Shown here: one piece after another, positions 1 to 6,509 of the stretch
Layout of the letters: each line of letters opens with the position of its first letter
Position numbering within the stretch: the first letter of the stretch is position 1
Translations under genes and position numbers: made by a program
Source of the DNA: a bacterium
GTDB lineage: Bacteria > Desulfobacterota > GWC2-55-46 > S146-80 > JALXFI01
DNA: 11,697 bases
NCBI GenBank assembly: GCA_027069035.1
Contig: JALXFI010000370.1
Coordinates: forward strand, 1-11,697
Direction of reading: 5' to 3'
Notes under the pieces: model-generated
Database searches by the model: none
Told to the model about the DNA's origin: nothing
The model's input: the letters and a program-made list of their open reading frames with translations, nothing else

Positions 1-567
1 CTTCTGCAATATGCCGACTGTATCATTAAATTCAACCGTATTTTTGAGTTCTTTTCTTGTAGGAGACTGACAAATGGTAATTATTCCATTCCCGTTAATA
101 TCCGATGGCATATAAAGGGGGTCATTTACAGGCACAAGATTCGGCTGCCATACAGCGTCTGGCATAAAAGTTAAAAGATCGGGGGTGCTTACAAGAACCT
201 TTCTTCCCAATCTTTTGTATTTCTCAAAATATTTTAAAGGATTTGTCCTGAAATCGGGATGCCCGTGGTGGTGATGTACGATCTTCTTTCCATTTATGTA
301 ATCCTTTACATAAAAAGGGCCAATATATGAATTCTCATCTTTTAAAATATGGAAATGAAAGATATCCGCTCTTTTGAGAAGTTCTTCCACCTCTTCAAAA
401 CAATCTTTGTCAAGATCGGGTATATGTATATCCTTTTCAAAATTAAAATTATATCTTGTTGCAGTAGTTATAAGACGGCAGGAATGATCCGTATACCTGT
501 TTATAGCCTTTGTAAAGGCTATACCCATTCCGGCAGGGTCATTATCCGTAATCATAAGTATATTCAT
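1..567 (-). CDS. Glycosyltransferase (GT4/GT1-like fold), N-terminal 189 residues, cut by window edge
   Basis: The reading frame opens with ATG at 567, directly preceded in frame by a TAG, so no upstream start is possible. It runs open to base 1, where the window cuts it. The protein begins MNILMITDNDPAGMGIAFTK, like the N-terminal Rossmann strand and glycine-rich loop of GT-B glycosyltransferases. It then has an acidic patch followed by ADIFHFH (about residues 70-76) and KIVHHHHGHP (about 95-104), typical of GT4-type enzymes where the 'D..H.H' segment closes the acceptor domain. A LVSTPDLL segment follows near 127. The C-terminal donor-binding domain with its E-x7-E motif would lie outside the window. 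No Shine-Dalgarno is obvious. It is the last visible gene of the glycan operon, 118 bases after the NusG paralogue. Donor and acceptor sugars cannot be told from the sequence. Confidence 0.75.
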   Translation of the reverse strand, partial: MNILMITDNDPAGMGIAFTKAINRYTDHSCRLITTATRYNFNFEKDIHIPDLDKDCFEEVEELLKRADIFHFHILKDENSYIGPFYVKDYINGKKIVHHHHGHPDFRTNPLKYFEKYKRLGRKVLVSTPDLLTFMPDAVWQPNLVPVNDPLYMPSDINGNGIITICQSPTRKELKNTVEFNDTVGILQK

Positions 568-644
568 CTATCAAGTATTTAATTCAAAACAGTCTTTTGT
601 ATCCTGCGCCAAGACATACTCCGTCCCCTTCAGGGGCACTGAAT

Positions 645-660
645 AGATTAAATTTAATCT
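645..660. repeat. Perfect 16-bp palindrome between the antiterminator and glycosyltransferase genes
   Basis: The sequence AGATTAAATTTAATCT equals its own reverse complement. It lies in the 118-base gap (568-685). In the direction of transcription it is followed, at about 625-637, by a short CCCC-TGAA-GGGG hairpin with no T-run. It could be a protein-binding site, or an RNA hairpin (pause or partial terminator) on which the neighbouring NusG paralogue acts. It is not a convincing intrinsic terminator. The rest of the gap shows no gene and no clear promoter. Confidence 0.45.
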
Positions 661-685
661 TTAATAACAATGATTTAAAGAAATA

Positions 686-1240
686 TCAAACAGATTCTAA
701 CTGAGATGCATCGACTTCCAGAACAATCGAATGGTTTATAAGCCCAACGCTTAAAACCACCCTGTAGTTCCCCTTTACTCTTTTAATTACTCCTTCAATA
801 CCCTTAAGCGGCCCGGATGCAATCCTCACCTTCCTGCCCTTTTCAATAAATGGGTAAACCTTTATAGAAAACCCGGACTCTATGGCGGCGTGGATTTGTC
901 TGAGTTCGCTTAACAAAGACGCTTCATCTTTCACATCGATGATAGACGCAACCTTTCTTGTCTTTAGAACACTCCCCCTGTCTTCACCCGTACCCCTGAA
1001 GAATATGTAGCCCGGGAAAAGCGGCATCAGGGAAAATCTTACCCTTCTTTTGCATGGCTGCCTTTTCTCAACCATAGGCAGAAAATACCCTATGCCATCA
1101 CAGGCAAGTGTGCGGGCAATGAGTTTCTCCTGTCTGCTCATGGTATGAGCAACCCACCATCTGTCCATGTGTTCCCTGCGATTCAACAAGACATCGGAAG
1201 GGAAAAGCTGAACAGGATTTTTTTCAACAGCCAATGTCAT
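686..1240 (-). CDS. NusG-paralogue transcription antiterminator (RfaH/UpxY-like)
   Basis: This 184-residue protein is related to NusG. The N-terminal NGN domain starts at about residue 25 with MDRWWVAHT, matching the family's W-Y-V-x-H-T opening. It continues through FLPMVEKRQ and MPLFPGYIFF, the latter being the family's 'PLFPGYVFV' signature. A C-terminal KOW domain follows near 133-160 (GRKVRIASGPLKGIEGVI). NusG paralogues of this type bind RNA polymerase and let it read through long polysaccharide operons. Position between a nonulosonate synthase and a glycosyltransferase gene fits that role. The start at 1240 lies 2 bases after the upstream stop and implies translational coupling. An alternative ATG at 1168 (residue 25) has the better Shine-Dalgarno (AGGGA, 4 bases upstream) and would give a minimal 160-residue protein. 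The frame stays open up to 1351, but that part overlaps the neuB end and is not expected to be translated. Confidence 0.85.
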   Translation of the reverse strand: MTLAVEKNPVQLFPSDVLLNRREHMDRWWVAHTMSRQEKLIARTLACDGIGYFLPMVEKRQPCKRRVRFSLMPLFPGYIFFRGTGEDRGSVLKTRKVASIIDVKDEASLLSELRQIHAAIESGFSIKVYPFIEKGRKVRIASGPLKGIEGVIKRVKGNYRVVLSVGLINHSIVLEVDASQLESV

Positions 1241-1242
1241 TA

Positions 1243-2760
1243 TTATAAAACAGCGCTTTCTGAAATAATTTCGTCCTTTACAATATCCTTTAAACTCTTT
1301 CTGCCTATAATCTCTCTTACATCCTGAACGATCTCGCCATGAAACGAACATTTACAGCCGGCATTTTCCCAGTCTATAACATCTCCCTTTCTTATATCCT
1401 TTATTGCCACAAGGGTCTTGCCGAGTTTTTTTCTTAACTCAAGCTCAGATGGATGCACATCTTTAATCCCGCTGCCCCTTGCCTTCTCAAACATCCTTAT
1501 ATATTGAACCAATTGTTTAAACTCTTCTCCCTCAACAGATGCCCTGTGATCACTGCCTCTCATCCCTCTGTCAATGGTAAGATGCTGTTCAATTGCAACA
1601 ATACCAAGAAGCGCAGCGCTTCCGGCAAGACATACATCTGTTAAATGCGATGAAAAACCAATAGGCAGATGATAGCGTTTTCTCAGCACTTCAATCATAC
1701 CAAGATTTGAAATATCGTATTTATGAGGATATATGCTAACCGTATGCATTAATATGAGATTTTCGTTGAATCTAAGAAAAGTCTCAACCGCACGGTCTAT
1801 TTCATTTAAATAACTCATCCCTGTGGACAAGATAACAGGTTTTCCGGTCTTTGCCACAGATTCGATAAGCCTTAAGTTGGTCACATCCGCTGAAGGAATC
1901 TTGTAAAGCTCAAGACCGATCGACTCAAGATCATTAAGGCTATTTTCATCCCATACCGAACCAAACAAAGGCACCCCCTTAGAGTACGAATAATCTCTAA
2001 GTTCGGCCCATTCATTCATTGATAATTCAAGACACTCACGGTGTTCTCCATAAGTCCTTCCAAAGCTGTGCAAACCTTCATACGGCATTGAAAAACCATC
2101 CTTGGTAAAGAGAGTGCGGTTGTCTCTCTTCTGCATCTTTACTGCATCGGCGCCGGATGAAACGGCGATATCTATAAGCTTTTTGGCAAATTCCATATCT
2201 CCCTGGTGGTTATTCCCTATTTCGGCTATAACAAAACAACCGTCTCTTCCTATAGTCATTCTTCCTGCATTTATACTCCGCTTTTCACGCTCATTAAGGA
2301 TAAGCTCAACCGCCTCCCTTACAGCGCCGCCGCCCCCGTTTCTCCCTGTAACATAAAAAGCAATTTCTTTAACCTCATCATGGGCATTTGCCACTGCAAT
2401 GGGATAGCCGACAAGTCGCATAATATCAATATCATTTATATCATCACCTACATAAGCAACCTCCGAAGGACTCACATCGAATGTACTAAGTATCTCAGAA
2501 AGAATCTGTGACTTATCTTTGATCCCAAGCCACACCCTGTCGATTTTAAGCTTTTCAGCCCTTTTTCTTATTACCGCTGAGTCCTCTCCAGAGATTATCG
2601 CCGTCCTGATATGTCTTTTTCTCAAAAGTTCGATACCCTTGCCGTCGATTGCGCTGAATCTGCGAAGGCACTCCCCTCCTCGTCCATAATATACAGAACC
2701 ATCGGTCAAAACACCGTCACAATCCATAACAAAAGCCTTTATTTTTAAAAGAGAGCTCAT
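1243..2760 (-). CDS. Fused KdsC-like HAD phosphatase and NeuB-type nonulosonate synthase
   Basis: A 505-residue two-enzyme fusion. Residues 1-160 are a KdsC/NeuA-type HAD phosphatase: DCDGVLTDG (nucleophile D13, acid D15), SGEDS near 57, K83, GDDINDIDIM (105-114) and the KdsC-family tail GGGGAVRE (142-149). Residues 168-505 are a NeuB/SpsE-type synthase, which condenses a hexosamine or hexose with phosphoenolpyruvate. It shows IAEIGNNHQGD (E180), K208, K287, HTVSIYPH (H339), GFSSHLTD (H372, a metal-ligand position) and HLTIDRGMRGSDH (393-405). A C-terminal SAF (antifreeze-like) domain starts near 444. Joining synthase and phosphatase suggests a phosphorylated intermediate, such as ManNAc-6-P to Neu5Ac-9-P or Man-6-P to KDN-9-P. 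This is an inference, as the exact sugar is not readable. In the SAF domain the usual arginine-rich 'RRS' stretch reads GKT. The start overlaps the upstream regulator by ATGA. An internal ATG with AGGA upstream sits at the joint (2259). Confidence 0.9.
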   Translation of the reverse strand: MSSLLKIKAFVMDCDGVLTDGSVYYGRGGECLRRFSAIDGKGIELLRKRHIRTAIISGEDSAVIRKRAEKLKIDRVWLGIKDKSQILSEILSTFDVSPSEVAYVGDDINDIDIMRLVGYPIAVANAHDEVKEIAFYVTGRNGGGGAVREAVELILNEREKRSINAGRMTIGRDGCFVIAEIGNNHQGDMEFAKKLIDIAVSSGADAVKMQKRDNRTLFTKDGFSMPYEGLHSFGRTYGEHRECLELSMNEWAELRDYSYSKGVPLFGSVWDENSLNDLESIGLELYKIPSADVTNLRLIESVAKTGKPVILSTGMSYLNEIDRAVETFLRFNENLILMHTVSIYPHKYDISNLGMIEVLRKRYHLPIGFSSHLTDVCLAGSAALLGIVAIEQHLTIDRGMRGSDHRASVEGEEFKQLVQYIRMFEKARGSGIKDVHPSELELRKKLGKTLVAIKDIRKGDVIDWENAGCKCSFHGEIVQDVREIIGRKSLKDIVKDEIISESAVL

Positions 2761-3380
2761 GATATTATCTTTACAAAATTATCCACTCTGTCAGGAAACC
2801 GGCTGCATAACTGATTGTATATCTCCTCCTGATAACCTATGGAAGCGATTATGACGGCCTCAGGGTCGACATGGGGAATCTTCTCCGGTGAAAAAACCCT
2901 GAGTCCATAAAACAGCATACCATGCTTATCTTCATCATTATCAAATGCGCAGATCACCTTTTTGCCAAAGGCGTCAATTATCTTGTTGACTATCTCACCT
3001 GTATCGGCAACCCCAAATATACCGATTCGGTCAATCTCTGCAAGCTTCCCCTTAACACTTTCAATAATAACATTCTTTATCTCACTGTAGTGTCTTACAA
3101 GCTCGGCATGGTAACTGAGTGTAAGGCTCTGACAAAGCTCATTGCCTGCACCAGTGAGGAAATACTCCTGCTCCCTCTTGGATATCCACTTTGTTATTAC
3201 GTAGCCGTCATCCGACAGGATGCTAAGATATTTATTTACTATAGCACTGCTGATCCCGACTCTTTCTGCAATGGCATGTTGACTTATCTCTGAATCTTCC
3301 TTGATAATCTGGAGAATATTAAGGATTCGCTTATTCTTGGAAGGTATAAGGAATGGCCTATGACTTATCAAGCTTCTCAC
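2757..3380 (-). CDS. Winged-helix regulator with C-terminal Rossmann-like (CoA/nucleotide-binding-type) domain
   Basis: A 207-residue protein. Residues 16-75 form a winged helix-turn-helix: NKRILNILQIIKE, then ISQHAIAERVGISSAIVNKY (residues 32-51) as the HTH, then a wing ending YFLTGAG. A linker helix (about 85-115) leads to a domain starting IDRIGIFGVADTGEIV (116-131), a beta strand with a glycine loop. It continues with VICAFDNDEDKHG, FYGLRVFSPEKIP and AVIIASIGYQEEIYNQL. That pattern resembles the Rossmann-like domains of PglD-type and other sugar-nucleotide enzymes and of CoA-binding regulators. The likely role is a ligand-sensing transcription factor for the glycan operon, which it heads. 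Its stop overlaps the neuB-fusion start (ATGA). The frame opens with GTG at 3380, which lacks a good ribosome site. TTG at 3371 is preceded by AAGGTGA at about 5 bases and may be the real start. The ligand is unknown. Confidence 0.75.
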   Translation of the reverse strand: MRSLISHRPFLIPSKNKRILNILQIIKEDSEISQHAIAERVGISSAIVNKYLSILSDDGYVITKWISKREQEYFLTGAGNELCQSLTLSYHAELVRHYSEIKNVIIESVKGKLAEIDRIGIFGVADTGEIVNKIIDAFGKKVICAFDNDEDKHGMLFYGLRVFSPEKIPHVDPEAVIIASIGYQEEIYNQLCSRFPDRVDNFVKIIS

Positions 3381-3432
3381 CTTTCACAGTCGAGTTAAAG
3401 TTTAAGAAACCTGCGAGGAAATGTTTGTTCAC

Positions 3433-3461
3433 TTTATAAACAATTGAATCCGAAAGGTCAA
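3433..3461 (-). promoter_or_regulatory. Sigma-70 type promoter of the glycan operon
   Basis: On the minus strand TTGACC (3461-3456) and TATAAA (3438-3433) are separated by exactly 17 bases. The -35 matches the consensus in 5 of 6 positions and the -10 in 5 of 6. The predicted start of transcription is near 3426, giving a leader of about 45 bases for the regulator gene. A small inverted repeat, TTGTT-N9-AACAA (3425-3443), overlaps the -10 and could be an operator, possibly for the regulator itself. Confidence 0.7.
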
Positions 3462-3584
3462 GAGCTATTTAAAATAAAATTAAATTTTTTTGATATTTTT
3501 CTACAGAAAAGACAAAAAGAAAACGTCGGAATTATGGCAGAAAAACCACAAAACGGCTGTGTCAAAAATTATACATCAAAAGCA

Positions 3585-3607
3585 AGACAGGAATCTTACC
3601 CCTGCCT
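3585..3607 (-). terminator. Weak hairpin at the end of the small membrane-protein gene
   Basis: On the minus strand AGGCAGG pairs with CCTGTCT (7 bp, one G-U) around a 9-base loop that contains the stop codon of the 46-residue ORF. It is followed by TTGCTTTTG. The stem is short and the T-run is interrupted, so termination would be partial at best. It separates the sigma-54 transcript from the glycan operon promoter about 125 bases further on. Confidence 0.35.
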
Positions 3608-3736
3608 GTTTAATGTGTCGGGATTAAAGAAATTTTTTCTCTTCTCATCATCATTCCTGTTAATACCAAAGAGAGCAAGAAAAAATCCAGTAAGTAATAC
3701 CCATAAGAAAATACTGATAAATACTCTGATAATCAT
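3596..3736 (-). CDS. 46-residue single-span membrane protein of unknown function
   Basis: A short ORF starting at ATG 3736 and ending with TAA at 3596. A strong Shine-Dalgarno (AAGGGGGT) stands 4 bases before the ATG. The peptide begins MIIRVFISIFLWVLLTGFFL, a hydrophobic stretch that runs to about residue 25 and fits one transmembrane helix. A polar, charged tail follows (NRNDDEKRKNFFNPDTLNRQG split after residue 25), rich in Asp, Lys and Arg. With one Arg at position 4 and several basic residues after the helix, the tail may face the cytoplasm, but the topology is uncertain. A sigma-54-type promoter lies 35-50 bases upstream. It stands between the flagellar operon and the glycan operon, and I recognise no family. 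Ribosome site, promoter and coherent membrane-protein composition together argue that it is real despite its size. Confidence 0.6.
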   Translation of the reverse strand: MIIRVFISIFLWVLLTGFFLALFGINRNDDEKRKNFFNPDTLNRQG

Positions 3737-3757
3737 CCGAACCCCCTTCATCCTTTT

Positions 3758-3796
3758 TATTATTAAATAGTGCAATTACGATGCCATTTAATAATA
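3758..3796. repeat. 11-bp perfect inverted repeat enclosing the sigma-54 promoter
   Basis: TATTATTAAAT (3758-3768) and ATTTAATAATA (3786-3796) are perfect reverse complements with a 17-base spacer. The spacer is almost exactly the sigma-54-type promoter core. Repressor or activator binding here would directly occlude or position the polymerase. Alternatively, the structure could be extruded as DNA or, for transcripts reading through from the flagellar operon, form an RNA hairpin. A further 12-bp palindrome, AAATAATTATTT, lies just upstream at 3809-3820. Confidence 0.6.
3771..3786 (-). promoter_or_regulatory. Sigma-54 (RpoN) type promoter for the 46-residue membrane protein
   Basis: The minus strand reads TGGCAT-CGTAA-TTGCA. 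The invariant GG (-24) and GC (-12) are separated by 10 bases, as the sigma-54 consensus TGGCAC-N5-TTGCA requires, and only one position of the core deviates. Transcription would start near 3760, giving a leader of about 24 bases before the strong ribosome site. Activator sites would be expected upstream, in the 3800-3900 region, which is AT-rich. RpoN and its activators often govern flagellar genes in related bacteria, which fits the neighbouring operon. Confidence 0.6.
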
Positions 3797-3883
3797 CCCT
3801 GTTTTCAGAAATAATTATTTAAAAACAAAAAAAATCAAACGGCAACCCAATAAGACTTACACTTGCACACTATCCTTCAGGAT

Positions 3884-4231
3884 TTATCTCTTGCGAGCCG
3901 CTGCATTGTTGTAACTATTTATGCACTTTCTATTCCTTTGGAGCATAGACAGTTTAAAAGAAATATCATTTAGTTCGGAGAGTATATATAGCCTTGTTCT
4001 CGTATCCTCAGAAAGTATCTCTTCAGCTATAATACGTATCTTTTCATCTTCCATTTCACTATTTTTGTGGTGATTTTTGACACCGCCTGTGTCAAAATTT
4101 TGAACATCCTCAAGGTATTTCCGCCGTATTTCAAGGGACAGAGAGGCGCCTTTGAAGTCACCGTCCTGCATCTGTTTCCTAATCTTTCCGGTCGTTTCAA
4201 GTACCTTATTAAATAGTGCTGCTCTGCCCAT
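3884..4231 (-). CDS. FliT-like flagellar chaperone/assembly protein
   Basis: A 115-residue, highly helical and charged protein immediately after fliS (22-base gap), the usual place for fliT. It has helix-forming segments ALFNKVLETTGKIRKQM (5-21) and ASLSLEIRRKYLEDV (28-42), the latter with the R-x2-L spacing seen in FliT proteins. A C-terminal helical segment ends LQRNRKCINSY, like the family's terminal 'K-x-I-x-x-Y'. FliT binds the cap protein FliD and, in enterobacteria, also modulates FlhDC. Sequence conservation in this family is poor, so the call rests mostly on size, composition and position. The ribosome site is AGAGG about 6 bases before ATG 4231. A 23-bp palindrome lies inside the gene (4075-4097). 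No strong terminator follows; only a 5-bp ATCCT/AGGAT hairpin directly after the stop (3872-3883). Confidence 0.6.
   Translation of the reverse strand: MGRAALFNKVLETTGKIRKQMQDGDFKGASLSLEIRRKYLEDVQNFDTGGVKNHHKNSEMEDEKIRIIAEEILSEDTRTRLYILSELNDISFKLSMLQRNRKCINSYNNAAARKR
4075..4097. repeat. TTTTGACAC-N5-GTGTCAAAA palindrome inside the fliT-like gene
   Basis: Nine-base perfect inverted arms separated by CGCCT. In the protein it encodes part of a poorly conserved loop (around NFDTGGVKN), so the DNA symmetry is not dictated by a recognisable protein motif. The half-site GTGTCAAAA recurs once more at 3559-3567, in the intergenic region upstream of the glycan promoter. This may be a regulator-binding site or chance. 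Confidence 0.35.
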
Positions 4232-4253
4232 ATTAAACCTCTTTAAAGTTTTT

Positions 4254-4682
4254 TTATGTACTCACACCAAACAAATTACTCCGATTCTCTCCTCTTGGCA
4301 TATTTGTCCTAACCTCTGTCTCCTTCTTTGCAAGTTCGTCCCATGCACTCTTTAGTTCTCCAAGAAGAGGCAGCACATTATCAATAGGTTTGGTGTCATT
4401 TTTTATATTTGCCTCAGATATCTGAGATATCATATAATTGTAAAGTCTTTCAAGGTTGGCTGCTATCTCCTTGCCTGCTTCATTGTCAAGGGAACAAGAA
4501 AGCTCAGATATAATGGCCGTGGACTTGTCAAGATAGGCTGCCTTGCCTTCTATGTCATTTACCGCCATCCTTTCTTTTGCTATCCTAAGAAAATTTATAG
4601 CGCCTTCGTACAGCATAACAATAAGTTTTACCCTGTTCGAGGTAGCCACCTCCGTGTTTTTATAAACCCCTGCATTCAACAT
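4254..4682 (-). CDS. fliS: Flagellin export chaperone FliS
   Basis: A 142-residue protein with the full FliS pattern. The N-terminal region reads AGVYKNTEVATSNRVKLIVM (4-23), matching the family's 'Y...ev.ta.p.kLi.mLYegai'. YEGAINFLRIAKERM follows, then the helix of LDKSTAIISELSCSLD and the LYNYMISQISEANIKND segment that precedes the last helix (LPLLGELKSAWDELA). The usual length is 120-140. FliS binds the C-terminal disordered part of flagellin in the cytoplasm, preventing premature polymerisation and guiding it to the export gate. The ribosome site AGGAG stands 9 bases before ATG 4682, and it follows fliD by 40 bases. The C-terminal 20 residues are a polar extension. Confidence 0.95.
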   Translation of the reverse strand: MLNAGVYKNTEVATSNRVKLIVMLYEGAINFLRIAKERMAVNDIEGKAAYLDKSTAIISELSCSLDNEAGKEIAANLERLYNYMISQISEANIKNDTKPIDNVLPLLGELKSAWDELAKKETEVRTNMPRGENRSNLFGVST

Positions 4683-4722
4683 TTCTCAAATCTCCTTTCT
4701 TAATTTAATCTGTCACAACAAG

Positions 4723-6102
4723 TCAACTATCTAACCCAGTAATATTGTTTATATAATCCCCTTGAGTGGCGAATTCGCTAAGCATGGATTCGAGGGCTGC
4801 GAACTTAACCCTTAAGCTCTCTTCGTACCTATCAAGTTTGTCCTCTTCATCTGCAATATCATCAATATAGTCATCTATGCTTTCCTCTATTCCATCTTTT
4901 CTTATGGTCACAGCGCCGCTTGAAAAATCCGTTATATCATGGACCTCGTCATAGAGTTGTTTACCGACTCCCTCTATGCCTGTATCCAGATCATTTATAA
5001 AGAGTGCCCTCACATCACTGTAATCCGCTGTAAGTTTATCCGTTAAGGTAGTTGTATTGAGTGTAAGCGTACCGTCTCTTTCAGTTGAAACTCCAATCTG
5101 TGCAAGTATCTTCGTGTCATCGGAAAGCCCTGATACACTGCTTGTAATGATTGTCCTCATCCTTCTCTGTATGGATCTTACCGTTATCTCATTAAAAAGC
5201 GGGCCGCCTTCATTCGTTTCGGTGTCATAGGTGTTGTTATCGTTTATATGATTTATAACGTCATTATAATCATCTATAAAGGCCTCTATATTGGATTTAA
5301 TGGTATCAACATCATTGCCAACGGTTATAGTGTGTGTATTTGTAGTATCGGTTTTCTTAAGCGTAATAGTTACGCCTGATATCGCATCGGTTATCGTGTT
5401 TGTGCTTTTTGTAATACTTAGTCCGTCAACCTCAAACGATGCATCCTGAGCAGCTTGAAGTGTTGTGGAAAATGTATCGACGCCGGTATCAAGGTCTGTG
5501 TCGTCCTGAGTAATAATAATATTATTCGATGCGCCTGAAGTCTCACTTGTAAGCACCATCCGATATGGATTGGCGCTGCCGTCATTTATAATCGTTGCCT
5601 TTATGCCGCCACCGGAGCTATTTATAGCAGAAGCAAGGTCGTCCAGCGTTGTGCTTGTATCTACGGCTACCGAATACTCCGTGCCGCCGCTTCCGACCTT
5701 CCATTTGAAGTAGCCGCTTGCCGATGCCACAGCAGTTGTATCTTCATCCGCCCAGCCGGTATCATGGGTTATTTTATGCGCCTGTGCAAGTGCCGAAATA
5801 TTAGAAATATTATAATTCCCTGTTATTGCGCTACTTGAAGCAGAAGCACTTAATACAGTGCTGTCATCTACCTCGGCGGTTCTTACATCAAATGTTGAAC
5901 TTTTACTTAAAGTGTAAACCGCAGTCTCCAAGGTCTCAAGCTTTGTGCTAAGCGTATCATAAGCGGTCAGTTTATCCTCATAATCGCTCTTTTTCGCTTC
6001 AATAGGGTCTATATATCTCTCCCTGTACACAGAGACAAGGTTCTCTATTAACGAGTTATAATCAATACCTGAAGAAAGACCGTTTACAGAAAAACTCGAC
6101 AT
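4723..6102 (-). CDS. fliD: Flagellar filament cap protein FliD (HAP2)
   Basis: A 459-residue protein. The FliD N-terminal domain opens with VNGLSSGIDYNSLIENLV (6-23), the family's 'G.aSGlD...iv..Lm' signature. A coiled-coil-forming segment follows (YEDKLTAYDTLSTKLETLE), then ALAQAHKI, the typical 'LA..h...s' strand. The middle is Thr/Ser/Asp-rich and variable (about 110-270). The C-terminal FliD domain covers about 275-455 and ends with a helical region (LRVKFAALESMLSEF...NYINNITGL-like), where L-R-x-F-x-A-L-E matches other caps. FliD forms the oligomeric cap that folds flagellin at the growing tip. The ribosome site AAGGAGGTG lies within the last codons of flaG, with only 2 bases between genes, suggesting tight coupling. 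Length is usual for the family. Confidence 0.95.
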   Translation of the reverse strand: MSSFSVNGLSSGIDYNSLIENLVSVYRERYIDPIEAKKSDYEDKLTAYDTLSTKLETLETAVYTLSKSSTFDVRTAEVDDSTVLSASASSSAITGNYNISNISALAQAHKITHDTGWADEDTTAVASASGYFKWKVGSGGTEYSVAVDTSTTLDDLASAINSSGGGIKATIINDGSANPYRMVLTSETSGASNNIIITQDDTDLDTGVDTFSTTLQAAQDASFEVDGLSITKSTNTITDAISGVTITLKKTDTTNTHTITVGNDVDTIKSNIEAFIDDYNDVINHINDNNTYDTETNEGGPLFNEITVRSIQRRMRTIITSSVSGLSDDTKILAQIGVSTERDGTLTLNTTTLTDKLTADYSDVRALFINDLDTGIEGVGKQLYDEVHDITDFSSGAVTIRKDGIEESIDDYIDDIADEEDKLDRYEESLRVKFAALESMLSEFATQGDYINNITGLDS

Positions 6103-6104
6103 AT

Positions 6105-6482
6105 CTACACCTCCTTATCAAAAAGCAAACCGCACATTTCCTTTATCTTCTTAGAGACCTGAACGATCTCCTCAGGAGGGATCTGTTTTATAAGCTTATC
6201 ACTCTTTTTATCAAATACCCTGACCACTATCTTTTCCGCGTCTTTATCAACGTTTATACGTATTCTATACCCAAGTCTGTCTTTAAATTCCTTTGCAATA
6301 TCTTTTGCAGCAGTCTCTATACTATTCTTGCTATAGCCGGTTGCTTTTGCATTTATATTTTCTGTTTTACCGGTTCCTATGGCGCTAAGAGAAGTGTTTG
6401 TCTTCTTTACATTACTTATCTTCCTGCCTTCATCCAATGCTCTCTTTTGTCCTATCTTATCTTGAATGAATGTAATCTCCAC
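6105..6482 (-). CDS. flaG: FlaG-family flagellar protein
   Basis: I take the start at GTG 6482 (125 residues) because it has a near-perfect ribosome site, AAGGGGGGTGA, 4 bases upstream. The in-frame ATG at 6506 would place that Shine-Dalgarno inside the coding region and adds eight residues unlike the family. The N-terminal half is polar and disordered. The C-terminal 70 residues are the FlaG domain: DRLGYRIRINVDKDAEKIVVRVFD, then KLIKQIPPEEIVQVSKKIKEM, where IKQIPPEE is the family's hallmark (both segments given in pieces). FlaG affects filament length and usually lies, as here, between flagellin and fliD. The fliD ribosome site overlaps its end. Confidence 0.88.
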   Translation of the reverse strand: MEITFIQDKIGQKRALDEGRKISNVKKTNTSLSAIGTGKTENINAKATGYSKNSIETAAKDIAKEFKDRLGYRIRINVDKDAEKIVVRVFDKKSDKLIKQIPPEEIVQVSKKIKEMCGLLFDKEV

Positions 6483-6509
6483 AAAATCACCCCCCTTACA
6501 TATCATTCA

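Noticed and set aside
1241..1351. N-terminal extension of the NusG paralogue by 37 residues
   Set aside because: It overlaps the conserved C-terminal part of the NeuB fusion in another frame, and its sequence is not NusG-like.
3444..3770. 108-codon plus-strand ORF in the gap upstream of the glycan operon
   Set aside because: Low-complexity Lys/Phe/Ile composition, no ribosome site, and it runs antisense through the sigma-54 promoter and the better-supported 46-residue ORF.
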